DNA of 12,185 nucleotides, taken from contig JAVBQA010000060.1 of assembly GCA_031549325.1 (NCBI GenBank), positions 1 to 12,185 of the forward strand. Direction: 5' to 3'. Source of the DNA: JAJDGF01 sp031549325 (lineage in GTDB: Bacteria; Bacillota; Clostridia; Christensenellales; Aristaeellaceae). The notes beneath the pieces are model-generated. The model ran no database searches, was not told the DNA's origin, and was given only the letters and a program-made list of their open reading frames with translations. The number at the start of each line of letters is the position of its first letter. Positions within the stretch are counted from its first letter, which is position 1. The translations under genes were made by a program, and so were the position numbers. Shown here in pieces: positions 1 through 7,139 of this stretch.

Positions 1-1
1 C

Positions 2-1654
2 GCGGAGTTTTGGGGCTGGCTTTCGGGCGATCAGCCGGTGAGCAGCGATGTTTCAGGTGATCAGCCCATCACCCAAGAACCCGCCGAGCGCGCGACGGAT
101 GAGAGCAGCGTGCTTCGCGTGAAGCTCAGTTCGCTCGATGCGCCCATGGCGCTTGGCATCACGCTTTCCGGCGCGTACACCGTGGACGGCGACAAGGGGT
201 TTCGGTTCGACCGGGACACGTCCATCGCCGTGGCCGCCGACGGCGAGAACCTGCTGATGCGCTGCGGCGGGCTGACCATCGACATGGGCACACAGATCCG
301 GTTCACCCGCCACAAGGTGGAACAGGGCAAGACCAACGGGCTATACATCCACGAGAACAAGCACAACACGCTGTACGCGGGCGACCTTTCGCTGTCCGCT
401 GTGGATGGCGCTATCGAGTCGGTGCTTTTCATCGACGTGGACGAGTACCTGTACGGCGTGGTGCCCTACGAGATGAGCGACAGCTTCCCGCTGGAGGCGC
501 TAAAGGCTCAGGCCGTGGCGGCGCGCACCTACGCGCTCAGCCGCCGGGAAACCAACGCGCTGCGCGACTATGACGTGGTGGATACCACCGCCGATCAGGT
601 GTTTCGCGGGTTGAATCCGGACTATGAGAACGCCATCAAAGCCGTGGATGAGACGCGTTACACGGTGGGACTCTACAAAGACAAGTACGCCACGGCGTAT
701 TTCTCGGCCAGCAACGGCGGTCAGACCGCCATGCCCGACCAGCTGTGGGGCTACGAGGGCGACTACGGCTACCTGGACGTGCGGGACGACCCGTATGACC
801 TGGAGAACGAGTCCAGCGTGGTCAAGCGGCTGCAGGTCAGCGCCGATCCGGGCACGACCGACGCGGGCATCCGCAAGCGGCTCCAGGATGGACTGGCCGC
901 CCAGGGGATCCAAGGGGACATCGGACGCATCAAAAGTGTTACGCCCGTCGAGCCGAAGTTCGGAGACGGCAACCGCATGTTCACCAAGATCCGGTTTGAG
1001 CTGGATGTGCGGCAGAGCGTGACCGCGGAGGATGGCACGGTTACCGAGACGCAAGTGGAGCCCGCGCCCGCGGTGGACCTCGACTTTTACAACGATCTGA
1101 AGCCCAACTTTGGGCTGAAGATCAACGCAGCCAACTGCGAGGTGGCCTCGGTGATGACCAACCTTACGTCCGATGTGGACAGCACGCCCAAGTCGTTCAG
1201 CATCGAGTCGCGCCGGTTTGGGCACGGCGTCGGGATGAGCCAGCGCGGCGCGCAGCAGATGGCGGCAAGCCACGAAAAGAGCTGGCTTGAAATCCTCGGC
1301 TTTTACTATCCGGGTATGCAGCTGTGCAAGATGCAATACATGAAGCAGCCGCTGACCGAGATCGAGGCGCTGCCCGCCTCGGTCGGCTACGCCCGGCCCA
1401 AGCCCACGCCCAAGCCCACGCCCATGCCGCTGCCCGCGCTTGAAGAAGGCGAGTATTACGCCCGGGCCAAGCTGAGCACGAAATCCTCCACGCTGAACGT
1501 GCGCGAGCAACCCAGCACCGAGGCCAAAATCGTGGGTGTGCTGATGAACAACCAGCGCTTGATCGCCGTTAAAGATGCGGGAGAGGGTTGGGTGCAGATC
1601 AAGACCGCCGAGCTGACCGGCTTTGTGAAGCTGGAATACCTCGAAAAAGAATAA
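2..1654 (+). CDS. SpoIID/LytB-family peptidoglycan protein with C-terminal SH3 domain (5' partial)
   Basis: The reading frame is open from base 2. The GTG at 38 has no ribosome binding site, so the true start and any signal peptide probably lie left of the window; 550 residues are visible. The SpoIID domain spans about bases 120-1350. It includes the segment YLYGVVPYEM, whose Glu (470-472) matches the catalytic Glu of SpoIID lytic transglycosylases, followed by EALKAQAVAARTYAL and, near the end, GHGVGMSQRGAQ (1220-1255). A Pro/Lys-rich linker (about 1390-1440) leads to a bacterial SH3 domain (about 1453-1648, with LNVREQPS). In this family the enzyme cleaves glycan strands lacking stem peptides outside the membrane. 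Classical SpoIID is about 340 residues and has no SH3 domain, so this may be a vegetative LytB-like relative rather than the engulfment enzyme. The visible N-terminus contains the segment SGDQP twice, 11 codons apart. Family assignment is firm; the exact role is inferred. Confidence 0.88.
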   Translation, partial: AEFWGWLSGDQPVSSDVSGDQPITQEPAERATDESSVLRVKLSSLDAPMALGITLSGAYTVDGDKGFRFDRDTSIAVAADGENLLMRCGGLTIDMGTQIRFTRHKVEQGKTNGLYIHENKHNTLYAGDLSLSAVDGAIESVLFIDVDEYLYGVVPYEMSDSFPLEALKAQAVAARTYALSRRETNALRDYDVVDTTADQVFRGLNPDYENAIKAVDETRYTVGLYKDKYATAYFSASNGGQTAMPDQLWGYEGDYGYLDVRDDPYDLENESSVVKRLQVSADPGTTDAGIRKRLQDGLAAQGIQGDIGRIKSVTPVEPKFGDGNRMFTKIRFELDVRQSVTAEDGTVTETQVEPAPAVDLDFYNDLKPNFGLKINAANCEVASVMTNLTSDVDSTPKSFSIESRRFGHGVGMSQRGAQQMAASHEKSWLEILGFYYPGMQLCKMQYMKQPLTEIEALPASVGYARPKPTPKPTPMPLPALEEGEYYARAKLSTKSSTLNVREQPSTEAKIVGVLMNNQRLIAVKDAGEGWVQIKTAELTGFVKLEYLEKE

Positions 1655-1663
1655 CGGCAAAAG

Positions 1664-1707
1664 AAAGGCGCCGCGTTTCCCCTTTTGGGCGGAAGCGCGG
1701 CGCTTTT
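1664..1707 (+). terminator. Rho-independent terminator after the SpoIID-family gene
   Basis: GCGCCGCG (1668-1675) pairs with CGCGGCGC (1696-1703). The inner TTCC (1677-1680) pairs with GGAA (1691-1694), leaving one mismatch between the two helices. A TTTT tract (1704-1707) follows. The hairpin starts 10 bases after the TAA stop at 1652-1654, so it ends that transcript and isolates the next gene. Confidence 0.8.
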
Positions 1708-1737
1708 GTGAACGATCAATTGCTTATATCCAAACCA

Positions 1738-1766
1738 TTGCAATGTTTACATGAATCCGGTACAAT
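1738..1766 (+). promoter_or_regulatory. Sigma-A-type promoter of the caspase-like gene
   Basis: A TTGCAA -35 box (1738-1743) and a TACAAT -10 box (1761-1766) are separated by 17 bp. They lie just after the upstream terminator and about 25 bp before the ribosome binding site GGGAGGA (1791-1797). The predicted transcription start is near 1773. Confidence 0.65.
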
Positions 1767-1809
1767 GCATTTAACGAGATGGCATTTGCCGGGAGGAATG
1801 ACGCCACAG

Positions 1810-3771
1810 ATGATGCGGCACGGAGGGGTACGCGCACTGCTGCTTGCGACAGCGCTGTTTCTGCTTGCCCTGGCCGCGTTCCTGCCTGCCAGCGCCGAGG
1901 CGCAGGAGATCCGGCTGAATCAGCGCGCCACAGTCCTCCTCAGCCCATCCGGCAGCACGCTCAGCTTCACCGCCACCAGCAACAACGACTATGCGTTCAA
2001 GAGCTTCGGCGGGGAAGGGGTCAGCGCTCAGCTGTTTCTGAGCGGCGAGAGCGAGCCGGTGGCAGGGGGAGATGGGTTCGACTTCAAGGCGCGCCTGGTG
2101 TCCGGCCGCCGCTACGAGCTGAAGGTCAGCGGCCAGAGCGGCAGTTGTGGCGTCGAGATCATGCGCGACGCGCTGGGCCGCAGCTTCAACCGTCCGTTGG
2201 CCTTGAATGATTTGAGCGCCAGCTATGACAAGGTGATCGCGCGCGAGTATGACGTGCATTGGTATCAGTTTACGCCCAAGAAGACCGGCCAGTACCTGAT
2301 TGCGGGGCGCTCGGGCATCGGGCTGCGCGGCCAGCTGCTGGACCGGGACGGCAACCCCATCACGCCCACGCACCAGAGCGACCCGGATGCCTATTTTTTC
2401 CTGCAGGCGCCGCTTACCCAGGGTCAGACCTATTCGCTGCGCGTGAGCGCAGAGGGCGACGCGCGCGGGCGGTACAATCTGTGCTTCGCGTTTGCCGAGG
2501 GTGGCGCCGCCATGCCCCGCGCGCTGCGGCTGGACCAGGAGGCGCTGACGCTGGCGGGCGGCGAGCGCGTGCGGCTGACGCCTGCGCTTGAGCCGTCGGG
2601 GGCTGCCTCGGAAGTGGTGTTCCTGTCCACCGACGCGCGCGTGGCGCAGGTGACCGACTCTGGCGTGGTGACGGCCGCCGGCTCGGGCGATGCCGAGATT
2701 GTGGCGCTGGGCTTTGGCGGCGTGATCAGGCGCTGCCCTGTGAGCGTGGAGCCGGTGACTGTGCAGTCCATCCAGTTCGACCAGCAGAGCATCAGGCTGC
2801 CGGTGGGCGAACAGCTGCCGCTGGCCTACACCATTCTGCCCAAGCAGGCCAACCGCCGCCGCGTGCAGTTTGCGAGCTCGGATGAGGCAATCGTAAAGGT
2901 TGGGAAGGACGGCGGCATCCTGGGTGTCGCCATCGGCACGACCACCGTGCGCGTGTCGGTGTCCGACGGCCCTTCGGCCGAGGTGCGCGTCGAGGTCACC
3001 GAGACGCCGCCCGCCCGGCGCGCGCTGGTGATGGGCGAGCAGCGCTATCTGGACGGCCGCATCCGCATGGGCTCGGTCAATACCACGCAGGGCATCGCCG
3101 ACCTGCTGCGCGCGCAAAACTTCTCGGGCTACGGCTACGAGGTCACCATGCGCATGGACTCCACCAGTGCGGAGGCCGTCGAGGCCATCCGCCAAACGTT
3201 CAAGGGCGCGACGGCGCGGGACGTATCGCTGTTTTATATCAACTGCCACGGCAAGCTCGTGGGCGGCGTGCCGTATCTTGAGTTTTACGATGGTTCCACG
3301 CTCAGCGCCCACGCGCTTGAGGCGGAGCTGCGCAAGGTGCCGGGCACGGTGGTCGTGCTGATCGACTGCTGCAACAGCGGCGGCTTTTTGAGCAAGACGC
3401 AGTCCCGCCAGTTCTCCAGGAGGCTCACCAGCGCCTTTGGCGCGGGCAGTTTCGCCATGAGCAAGTACCGCGTGCTTTGCTCCTCCAGCGCCACGGAAAA
3501 CAGCTACCGCATCAGCAAGAAGAACGCCGAGAGCGAAGCCAACACCGCCACGGTGTTTGCGCGCGCGCTCTGCGAGGCGGGCGGCTGGGATCTGCTGCGC
3601 GACAAGGCCATCACCGCCAAGGCCGACGCCAACAAGGACGGTGAGATCTCGCTGCACGAGACGTATCTGTACGCGCTGGGGCGGGTTAAGCACTTTCTGA
3701 AAAACACCGCCGACGAGCAGGCGGTACAGGTGTATCCCCGTGGCTCACAATTCGCGATCTTCTCCAACTAA
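1810..3771 (+). CDS. Secreted caspase-like (peptidase C14 fold) cysteine protease with Big_2 domains
   Basis: This is a 653-residue secreted protein. A signal peptide covers residues 1 to about 31 (hydrophobic LLLATALFLLALAAF, then ASAEA before the mature end). Two beta-sandwich repeats resembling pre-peptidase C-terminal domains follow (about 32-233), then two Big_2 immunoglobulin-like domains (about 235-315 and 316-400). A caspase-hemoglobinase domain (about 403-600) has catalytic His480 in YINCHGK and Cys521 in VLIDCCNSGG. Asp519, two residues before the Cys, is where metacaspases bind a basic P1 residue, so Arg/Lys specificity is inferred. A 12-residue EF-hand-like loop, D606-x-N-x-D-G-x-I-S-x-x-E617, sits near the C-terminus. 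GGGAGGA (1791-1797) is too close to ATG 1798 and 12 bases from ATG 1810, so 1810 was chosen; 1798 is in frame and adds four residues. No clear plus-strand terminator follows. Catalytic fold is well supported; substrate and role are unknown. Confidence 0.87.
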   Translation: MMRHGGVRALLLATALFLLALAAFLPASAEAQEIRLNQRATVLLSPSGSTLSFTATSNNDYAFKSFGGEGVSAQLFLSGESEPVAGGDGFDFKARLVSGRRYELKVSGQSGSCGVEIMRDALGRSFNRPLALNDLSASYDKVIAREYDVHWYQFTPKKTGQYLIAGRSGIGLRGQLLDRDGNPITPTHQSDPDAYFFLQAPLTQGQTYSLRVSAEGDARGRYNLCFAFAEGGAAMPRALRLDQEALTLAGGERVRLTPALEPSGAASEVVFLSTDARVAQVTDSGVVTAAGSGDAEIVALGFGGVIRRCPVSVEPVTVQSIQFDQQSIRLPVGEQLPLAYTILPKQANRRRVQFASSDEAIVKVGKDGGILGVAIGTTTVRVSVSDGPSAEVRVEVTETPPARRALVMGEQRYLDGRIRMGSVNTTQGIADLLRAQNFSGYGYEVTMRMDSTSAEAVEAIRQTFKGATARDVSLFYINCHGKLVGGVPYLEFYDGSTLSAHALEAELRKVPGTVVVLIDCCNSGGFLSKTQSRQFSRRLTSAFGAGSFAMSKYRVLCSSSATENSYRISKKNAESEANTATVFARALCEAGGWDLLRDKAITAKADANKDGEISLHETYLYALGRVKHFLKNTADEQAVQVYPRGSQFAIFSN

Positions 3772-3811
3772 CCTTACCGGCCACATTTGCACAAACCGTT
3801 CCAATGGCATA

Positions 3812-3845
3812 GAAATGAAGTACGCCCCGCAGCAGTTGCGGAGCG
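3812..3845 (-). terminator. Possible terminator of the minus-strand small membrane-protein gene
   Basis: Read on the minus strand, CGCTCCGCA (3845-3837) can pair with TGCGGGGCG (3831-3823) across a 5-base loop, with one G-U pair. A moderately T-rich stretch (TACTTCATTT) follows down to about 3812. The tract is interrupted, so this is a weak call. It lies 27 bases beyond the stop codon at 3873-3875 and would also keep the transcript from reading into the caspase-like gene in antisense. Confidence 0.4.
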
Positions 3846-3872
3846 CACGACGCGTTTGCGTTGGAAGGCTGA

Positions 3873-4136
3873 CTAGGGCAGCGCTTCGATGGATTGTTTC
3901 AGGTTGTTCGCCCAATCGACCATCTGAGGGCCGAAGAAGACGAACGCCAGCACGGCCAGAATGCAGAAGATGACCATCCAGAGCAGCGCCGCGATGCAGT
4001 AGTTGCGCTTAGATCTGTGCGCGCCCGTGATCGACCAAACCACCAGCAGGATCAGGTTTACCGCCGGGATCAGCAGCAGGAACTGTGTGCCCATCCAGTT
4101 GGAGATGGAAACATCGGAACGCCTTGCGTTGTCCAT
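3873..4136 (-). CDS. Small two-helix membrane protein of unknown function
   Basis: This 87-residue protein begins MDNARRSDVSISNWMGTQ. It has two hydrophobic segments: residues about 18-36 (FLLLIPAVNLILLVVWSIT) and about 46-68 (IAALLWMVIFCILAVLAFVFF), with a short basic stretch HRSKRN between them. This suggests a helical hairpin in the cytoplasmic membrane. A short amphipathic tail, WANNLKQSIEAL, ends the protein. The pattern resembles small uncharacterised Firmicutes membrane proteins; I recognise no catalytic motif. The ATG at 4136 was chosen because AAGGGGG on the minus strand lies about 8 bases upstream and a good promoter is 53 bases upstream. The frame stays open further upstream, but that extension would cross the promoter. 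The gene is divergent from the Big_2/NlpC gene and may be regulated with it. Confidence 0.78.
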   Translation of the reverse strand: MDNARRSDVSISNWMGTQFLLLIPAVNLILLVVWSITGAHRSKRNYCIAALLWMVIFCILAVLAFVFFGPQMVDWANNLKQSIEALP

Positions 4137-4188
4137 CGGGAAGACCCCCTTCTTGTGTAGGATGCGCGCAAATCTGTTTCTGCGGCTC

Positions 4189-4217
4189 ATTATAGCGTAT
4201 ATACTCATGCGCGTCAA
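4189..4217 (-). promoter_or_regulatory. Promoter of the minus-strand membrane-protein gene
   Basis: On the minus strand, TTGACG (4217-4212) and TATAAT (4194-4189) are separated by 17 bp, close to a perfect sigma-A promoter. The predicted start is near 4182, giving a leader of about 46 bases. Its -35 box faces that of the divergent plus-strand promoter across 33 bp (4218-4250). Confidence 0.75.
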
Positions 4218-4250
4218 TTGTGACTTTATGGAGCGAATGTATGTTTGGGG

Positions 4251-4279
4251 TTGCAAACTGCCAACATTTGTAATATAAT
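4251..4279 (+). promoter_or_regulatory. Promoter of the Big_2-NlpC/P60 gene
   Basis: TTGCAA (4251-4256) and a perfect TATAAT (4274-4279) are 17 bp apart. The -35 hexamer is the same as that of the caspase-like gene. The leader is about 60 bases and ends in AAGGAGG (4331-4337), 8 bases before a TTG start. Confidence 0.78.
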
Positions 4280-4345
4280 TGAAATAATTAAACCACAATT
4301 TGGTATTCTGGATCCTTTTTCTGGTGCCATAAGGAGGCGAATCCA

Positions 4346-6193
4346 TTGAATTCGAGAATCAAGCGCGTGCTTGCCGCGTCGATGGCGGTTCTGATTTTGG
4401 TGTGTATGCTGCCTGAATTGGCCGGGGCGGCGCCCAGAGCCACGCGGGTGAATGTCGTGCAAAGCAGCATCACCATCGATCTGGGCAAGGATGTCAACCA
4501 TACCATCGAAGCCACCGTGCTGCCGGAAGGGGCTTCCCAGCGCAAGGTGTACGCCAGCAAGAGCAAGGCCATCGCGACGGTCAACAGCAAGGGCCTCATC
4601 ACCGCCAAAAAAACGGGCACCACCCAGATCGGCGTGCGTCCGGCAGGCGTGAAGCGCTGGACAAACATCAAAGTCAAGGTGGTCGATTCGTTAAAACCCA
4701 CCTCGGTTTCGATTCCCCAGAGCAAGGTGGCCCTTGAGCCGGGCGCGTCCTACGAGCTGCTGCCCACGTTCCTGCCGAGCACCGCCTCCCAGGAGGCCAG
4801 CTACAGTTCCACCAAGACTTCTGTGGCGACGGTCACAAGCCAGGGAGTCATCACCGGCCGAAGCCCGGGGGTGGCGTATGTGCGCGTCAGGAGCAAGCGC
4901 GCGGCCAGTGTCAGCCGGGCGTTCAAGGTCACGGTCACCAAGGGCATCAGGCCCAGCAGCATCTCCATCTCACCTGATGACAAGGTCATGACCATCGGGC
5001 AGGTTCTGCCGCTGAAGGCCACCATCCTTCCCGAGAATGCCAGCCAAAGCGTGACCTGGAAATCCGGCAACGCGAAGCTGGCCACCGTCAACAGCAACGG
5101 CGAGGTGACCGCGCTCAAGGAAGGCACGGTCAAGATCACGGCGATTGCCAAAGCGCGCAGCACGATCAAGACCGTCCGCACCATCAAGATCACCGATCCG
5201 CATAAGCCCACCAAGATCTACTACACCTCGGACGACACGGTGTATTTCCCCAAGAAGAGCACCTATCAGCTGGAGTGGGCCGTGGAGCCGGCCAGCGCGC
5301 GCAAGGACGCTACGTTCAAATCCAGCAACACCAGCATCGTGTCTGTGGATGCGGGCGGCAAACTCACCATGAAGGACGACGGCATCGTGACCATCACGGT
5401 CCAGGCCGTCGGCACCACGCTGAAGGACACCATCAAGGTGGTGTCGCTGGAGTCTGAGCGCACCGTGAACCTGCCCGACCGCTACACCAACGCGGAGAGC
5501 GACATCGCGCCCAATCTGGCCAAGATCGACGCGATCAAGTCCAGTGCCATGGGGGAGTTGCTGGCGGCGGAGGGCGCGGGCCGGGTCTCCGGTTCGGTCA
5601 GCAAGCTGCGCAGGGAATCCATCGCCAGCGCGTTCGTCAGCTTTGGCTTTGCATGGAAGTCTGACGAAAACGTCGCCTACTGGGATTCAAGCCTAAAGCA
5701 GAACAACTTCGTGAAGAACCGCATCTACTTCGGCATGCCTTACATCCAAAAAGGGTCGGGCAACGACTACAGCAACCGCCAGTTTAACCTGCCCAAGGCG
5801 GTTTCACAAGGATATTTCAGAAGCATCAACAACTCCAGCCGCTACTATGAGATGACCGGCAAGCGCCTGAACAACTTCTATGTGGGTTGCGATTGCTCCT
5901 CTTTCGTGTCGCTGGCGACTTGGGGCACCAGCCATCCGGCGGCGTATCTGAACACCACCGCCATGGCCAAGTCCTCGTACTACCGGACGGTCACCGGCCC
6001 CACGAACATGATTCCGGGCGATCTGATGGTTCGGAGCGGCCGCCACACGATCATGTTCCTGTATTACGTCGACAAGGGCAAAACCCAGATGATGCTGATC
6101 GAGAATGCAGGCGGTACCGTGTCGTGCAAGGTCGCCAATGTGAGCACGTATCTCGGGCAGGGCTACGTGATCAAGCGGCCTGCAAAATACTAA
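4346..6193 (+). CDS. Secreted protein with four Big_2 domains and a C-terminal NlpC/P60-like peptidase domain
   Basis: This 615-residue protein starts at TTG 4346, set by the perfect AAGGAGG 8 bases upstream. A signal peptide (residues 1 to about 28, ending ELAGA) is followed by four Big_2 repeats at about 31-112, 116-200, 201-285 and 286-370. Each repeat carries the pattern of a polar strand, a Leu/Pro-rich turn such as ATVLPEGASQ, and S-x-x-x-x-A-T-V followed by G-x-(I/V)-T. The C-terminal domain (about 370-615) has GCDCSSFVSLATWG with candidate nucleophile Cys517 (5894-5896), MIPGDLMVRSGRHTIMFL with His567, and MLIENAGG with Glu586/Asn587. These are the Cys, His and polar-residue blocks of NlpC/P60 or CHAP papain-like peptidases, which cut peptidoglycan stem peptides. 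Four Big_2 domains could act as a wall-spanning stalk. No LPXTG motif, transmembrane anchor or S-layer domain is visible. Peptidase activity is inferred. Confidence 0.84.
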   Translation: MNSRIKRVLAASMAVLILVCMLPELAGAAPRATRVNVVQSSITIDLGKDVNHTIEATVLPEGASQRKVYASKSKAIATVNSKGLITAKKTGTTQIGVRPAGVKRWTNIKVKVVDSLKPTSVSIPQSKVALEPGASYELLPTFLPSTASQEASYSSTKTSVATVTSQGVITGRSPGVAYVRVRSKRAASVSRAFKVTVTKGIRPSSISISPDDKVMTIGQVLPLKATILPENASQSVTWKSGNAKLATVNSNGEVTALKEGTVKITAIAKARSTIKTVRTIKITDPHKPTKIYYTSDDTVYFPKKSTYQLEWAVEPASARKDATFKSSNTSIVSVDAGGKLTMKDDGIVTITVQAVGTTLKDTIKVVSLESERTVNLPDRYTNAESDIAPNLAKIDAIKSSAMGELLAAEGAGRVSGSVSKLRRESIASAFVSFGFAWKSDENVAYWDSSLKQNNFVKNRIYFGMPYIQKGSGNDYSNRQFNLPKAVSQGYFRSINNSSRYYEMTGKRLNNFYVGCDCSSFVSLATWGTSHPAAYLNTTAMAKSSYYRTVTGPTNMIPGDLMVRSGRHTIMFLYYVDKGKTQMMLIENAGGTVSCKVANVSTYLGQGYVIKRPAKY

Positions 6194-6263
6194 ATATCCT
6201 CGTGAATCCTTGCACCTTCGGGTAAAGTCTTCCCGAAGCGGGAGAACGATGGCAGGATTTTAC

Positions 6264-6299
6264 GCGGGGCGAACGCCGTTCGCCCCGCTTCGTATTTTT
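6264..6299 (+). terminator. Strong Rho-independent terminator after the Big_2-NlpC/P60 gene
   Basis: An 11-bp perfect stem, GCGGGGCGAAC (6264-6274) with GTTCGCCCCGC (6278-6288), has a 3-base loop. TTCG and ATTTTT follow (ending 6299). It lies 70 bases after the TAA stop at 6191-6193 and directly before the murI promoter. Confidence 0.85.
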
Positions 6300-6302
6300 G
6301 GG

Positions 6303-6331
6303 TTTACCTTTGGCGCGAGGCGCGATATAAT
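6303..6331 (+). promoter_or_regulatory. Promoter of the murI operon
   Basis: TTTACC (6303-6308) and TATAAT (6326-6331) are 17 bp apart. The predicted transcription start near 6338 argues against the in-frame ATG at 6339 as the usual start and supports TTG 6363. Confidence 0.68.
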
Positions 6332-6362
6332 GTTAGGGATGACTGCTGAGGAGGGGAATGGT

Positions 6363-7121
6363 TTGGACGAGCGGCCGGTGGGTGTTTTCGATTCCAGCGT
6401 GGGCGGCATCAGCGTGCTCCGCGAGTTGACCCGGCTCATGCCGCATGAGCGGTTCCTGTATTACGGAGATTCGAAGAACGCGCCTTACGGCGTGCGCCCC
6501 GAGAAAGAGATCGAGGCCCTCACCATCCAGGCGGCGGATTGGTTCCTTCAGCGGGATGTCAAGGCGCTGGTGATCGCCTGCAACACCGCCACTTCGGCGG
6601 CGGCCCCGGCGCTGCGCAAGCGCCTCAGCATCCCGGTGATTGGCATGGAACCCGCGCTGAAACCCGCCGCGGTGAACCATAAGTCGGGCGCAATCCTGGT
6701 GATGGCCACCCCGGCCACGCTAAAGCAGAGCAAGTTTCAGCGGCTGCTGGGCCAATATGGCGAGGACGTGCGCATGGTCCCCTGCGGCGGGCTGATGGAG
6801 TTTGTGGAGCGGCTGGAGCTGGATTCGCCCGCGCTGGATGAGTTCCTGCGCCAGCGACTGACCGGGCTTGGACAACCGGTGGAGTCCGTGGTGCTGGGCT
6901 GCACCCACTATGTGTTCCTGAAAAAGGCCATCCGCAAAGTTCTGCCCGATGTCGCGCTCTACGACGGCAACCTGGGAACCGCCAGGCAACTGCGCAATCT
7001 GCTTTTGGAGCGGGGCGCGCTGCGCGAGACGGGCGCGGGCGGGATACTGCTGAACACGTCGGGCGACGGGGATGAGATGATCGGCATCATGAAGCGGCTA
7101 TACGAGGCCGGGATCGATTGA
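6363..7121 (+). CDS. murI: Glutamate racemase
   Basis: This 252-residue enzyme interconverts L- and D-glutamate, supplying D-Glu for peptidoglycan stem peptides in the cytoplasm without a cofactor. The Asp/Glu racemase fold is clear: GVFDSSVGG with Asp10 at the N-terminus, YYGDSKNAPYG, ACNTATS with catalytic Cys73 (6579-6581), and VLGCTHY with catalytic Cys180 (6900-6902) and His182. The usual DSGVGG is DSSVGG here, and the usual IEPG-like segment reads GMEPALKPA; both Cys are kept, so activity is expected. TTG 6363 is chosen because AGGAGG (6349-6354) lies 8 bases upstream, which fits the promoter; the in-frame ATG 6339 would be nearly leaderless. It is followed after 18 bases by the cysteine-rich gene, so the two are probably co-transcribed. 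Confidence 0.93.
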   Translation: MDERPVGVFDSSVGGISVLRELTRLMPHERFLYYGDSKNAPYGVRPEKEIEALTIQAADWFLQRDVKALVIACNTATSAAAPALRKRLSIPVIGMEPALKPAAVNHKSGAILVMATPATLKQSKFQRLLGQYGEDVRMVPCGGLMEFVERLELDSPALDEFLRQRLTGLGQPVESVVLGCTHYVFLKKAIRKVLPDVALYDGNLGTARQLRNLLLERGALRETGAGGILLNTSGDGDEMIGIMKRLYEAGID

Positions 7122-7139
7122 GATACGGAGGATGACGCC

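Noticed and set aside
500..1660. A 386-codon open frame on the minus strand opposite the SpoIID-family gene
   Set aside because: Same pattern of a GC-rich shadow; the plus-strand frame has the conserved SpoIID and SH3 motifs.
1771..3693. A 640-codon open frame on the minus strand opposite the caspase-like gene
   Set aside because: Its product is rich in His, Arg and Ala, has no recognisable domain and no ribosome binding site, and mirrors the GC-rich plus-strand gene whose catalytic motifs and signal peptide are clear.
3894..4278. Plus-strand open frames opposite the small membrane protein
   Set aside because: They lack ribosome binding sites and overlap the divergent promoter region; the minus-strand frame has a promoter, a binding site and two clear membrane helices.
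4137..4346. Upstream in-frame extension of the minus-strand membrane protein
   Set aside because: It would cross a near-consensus promoter on the same strand and has no membrane-protein character.
6216..6238. Hairpin CTTCGGG/CCCGAAG after the Big_2-NlpC/P60 gene
   Set aside because: It has a 7-bp stem with no T-tract; the real terminator is the 11-bp hairpin at 6264-6299.
6210..6362. Upstream in-frame extension of murI
   Set aside because: It crosses a strong terminator and the murI promoter; the ribosome binding site fits TTG 6363.
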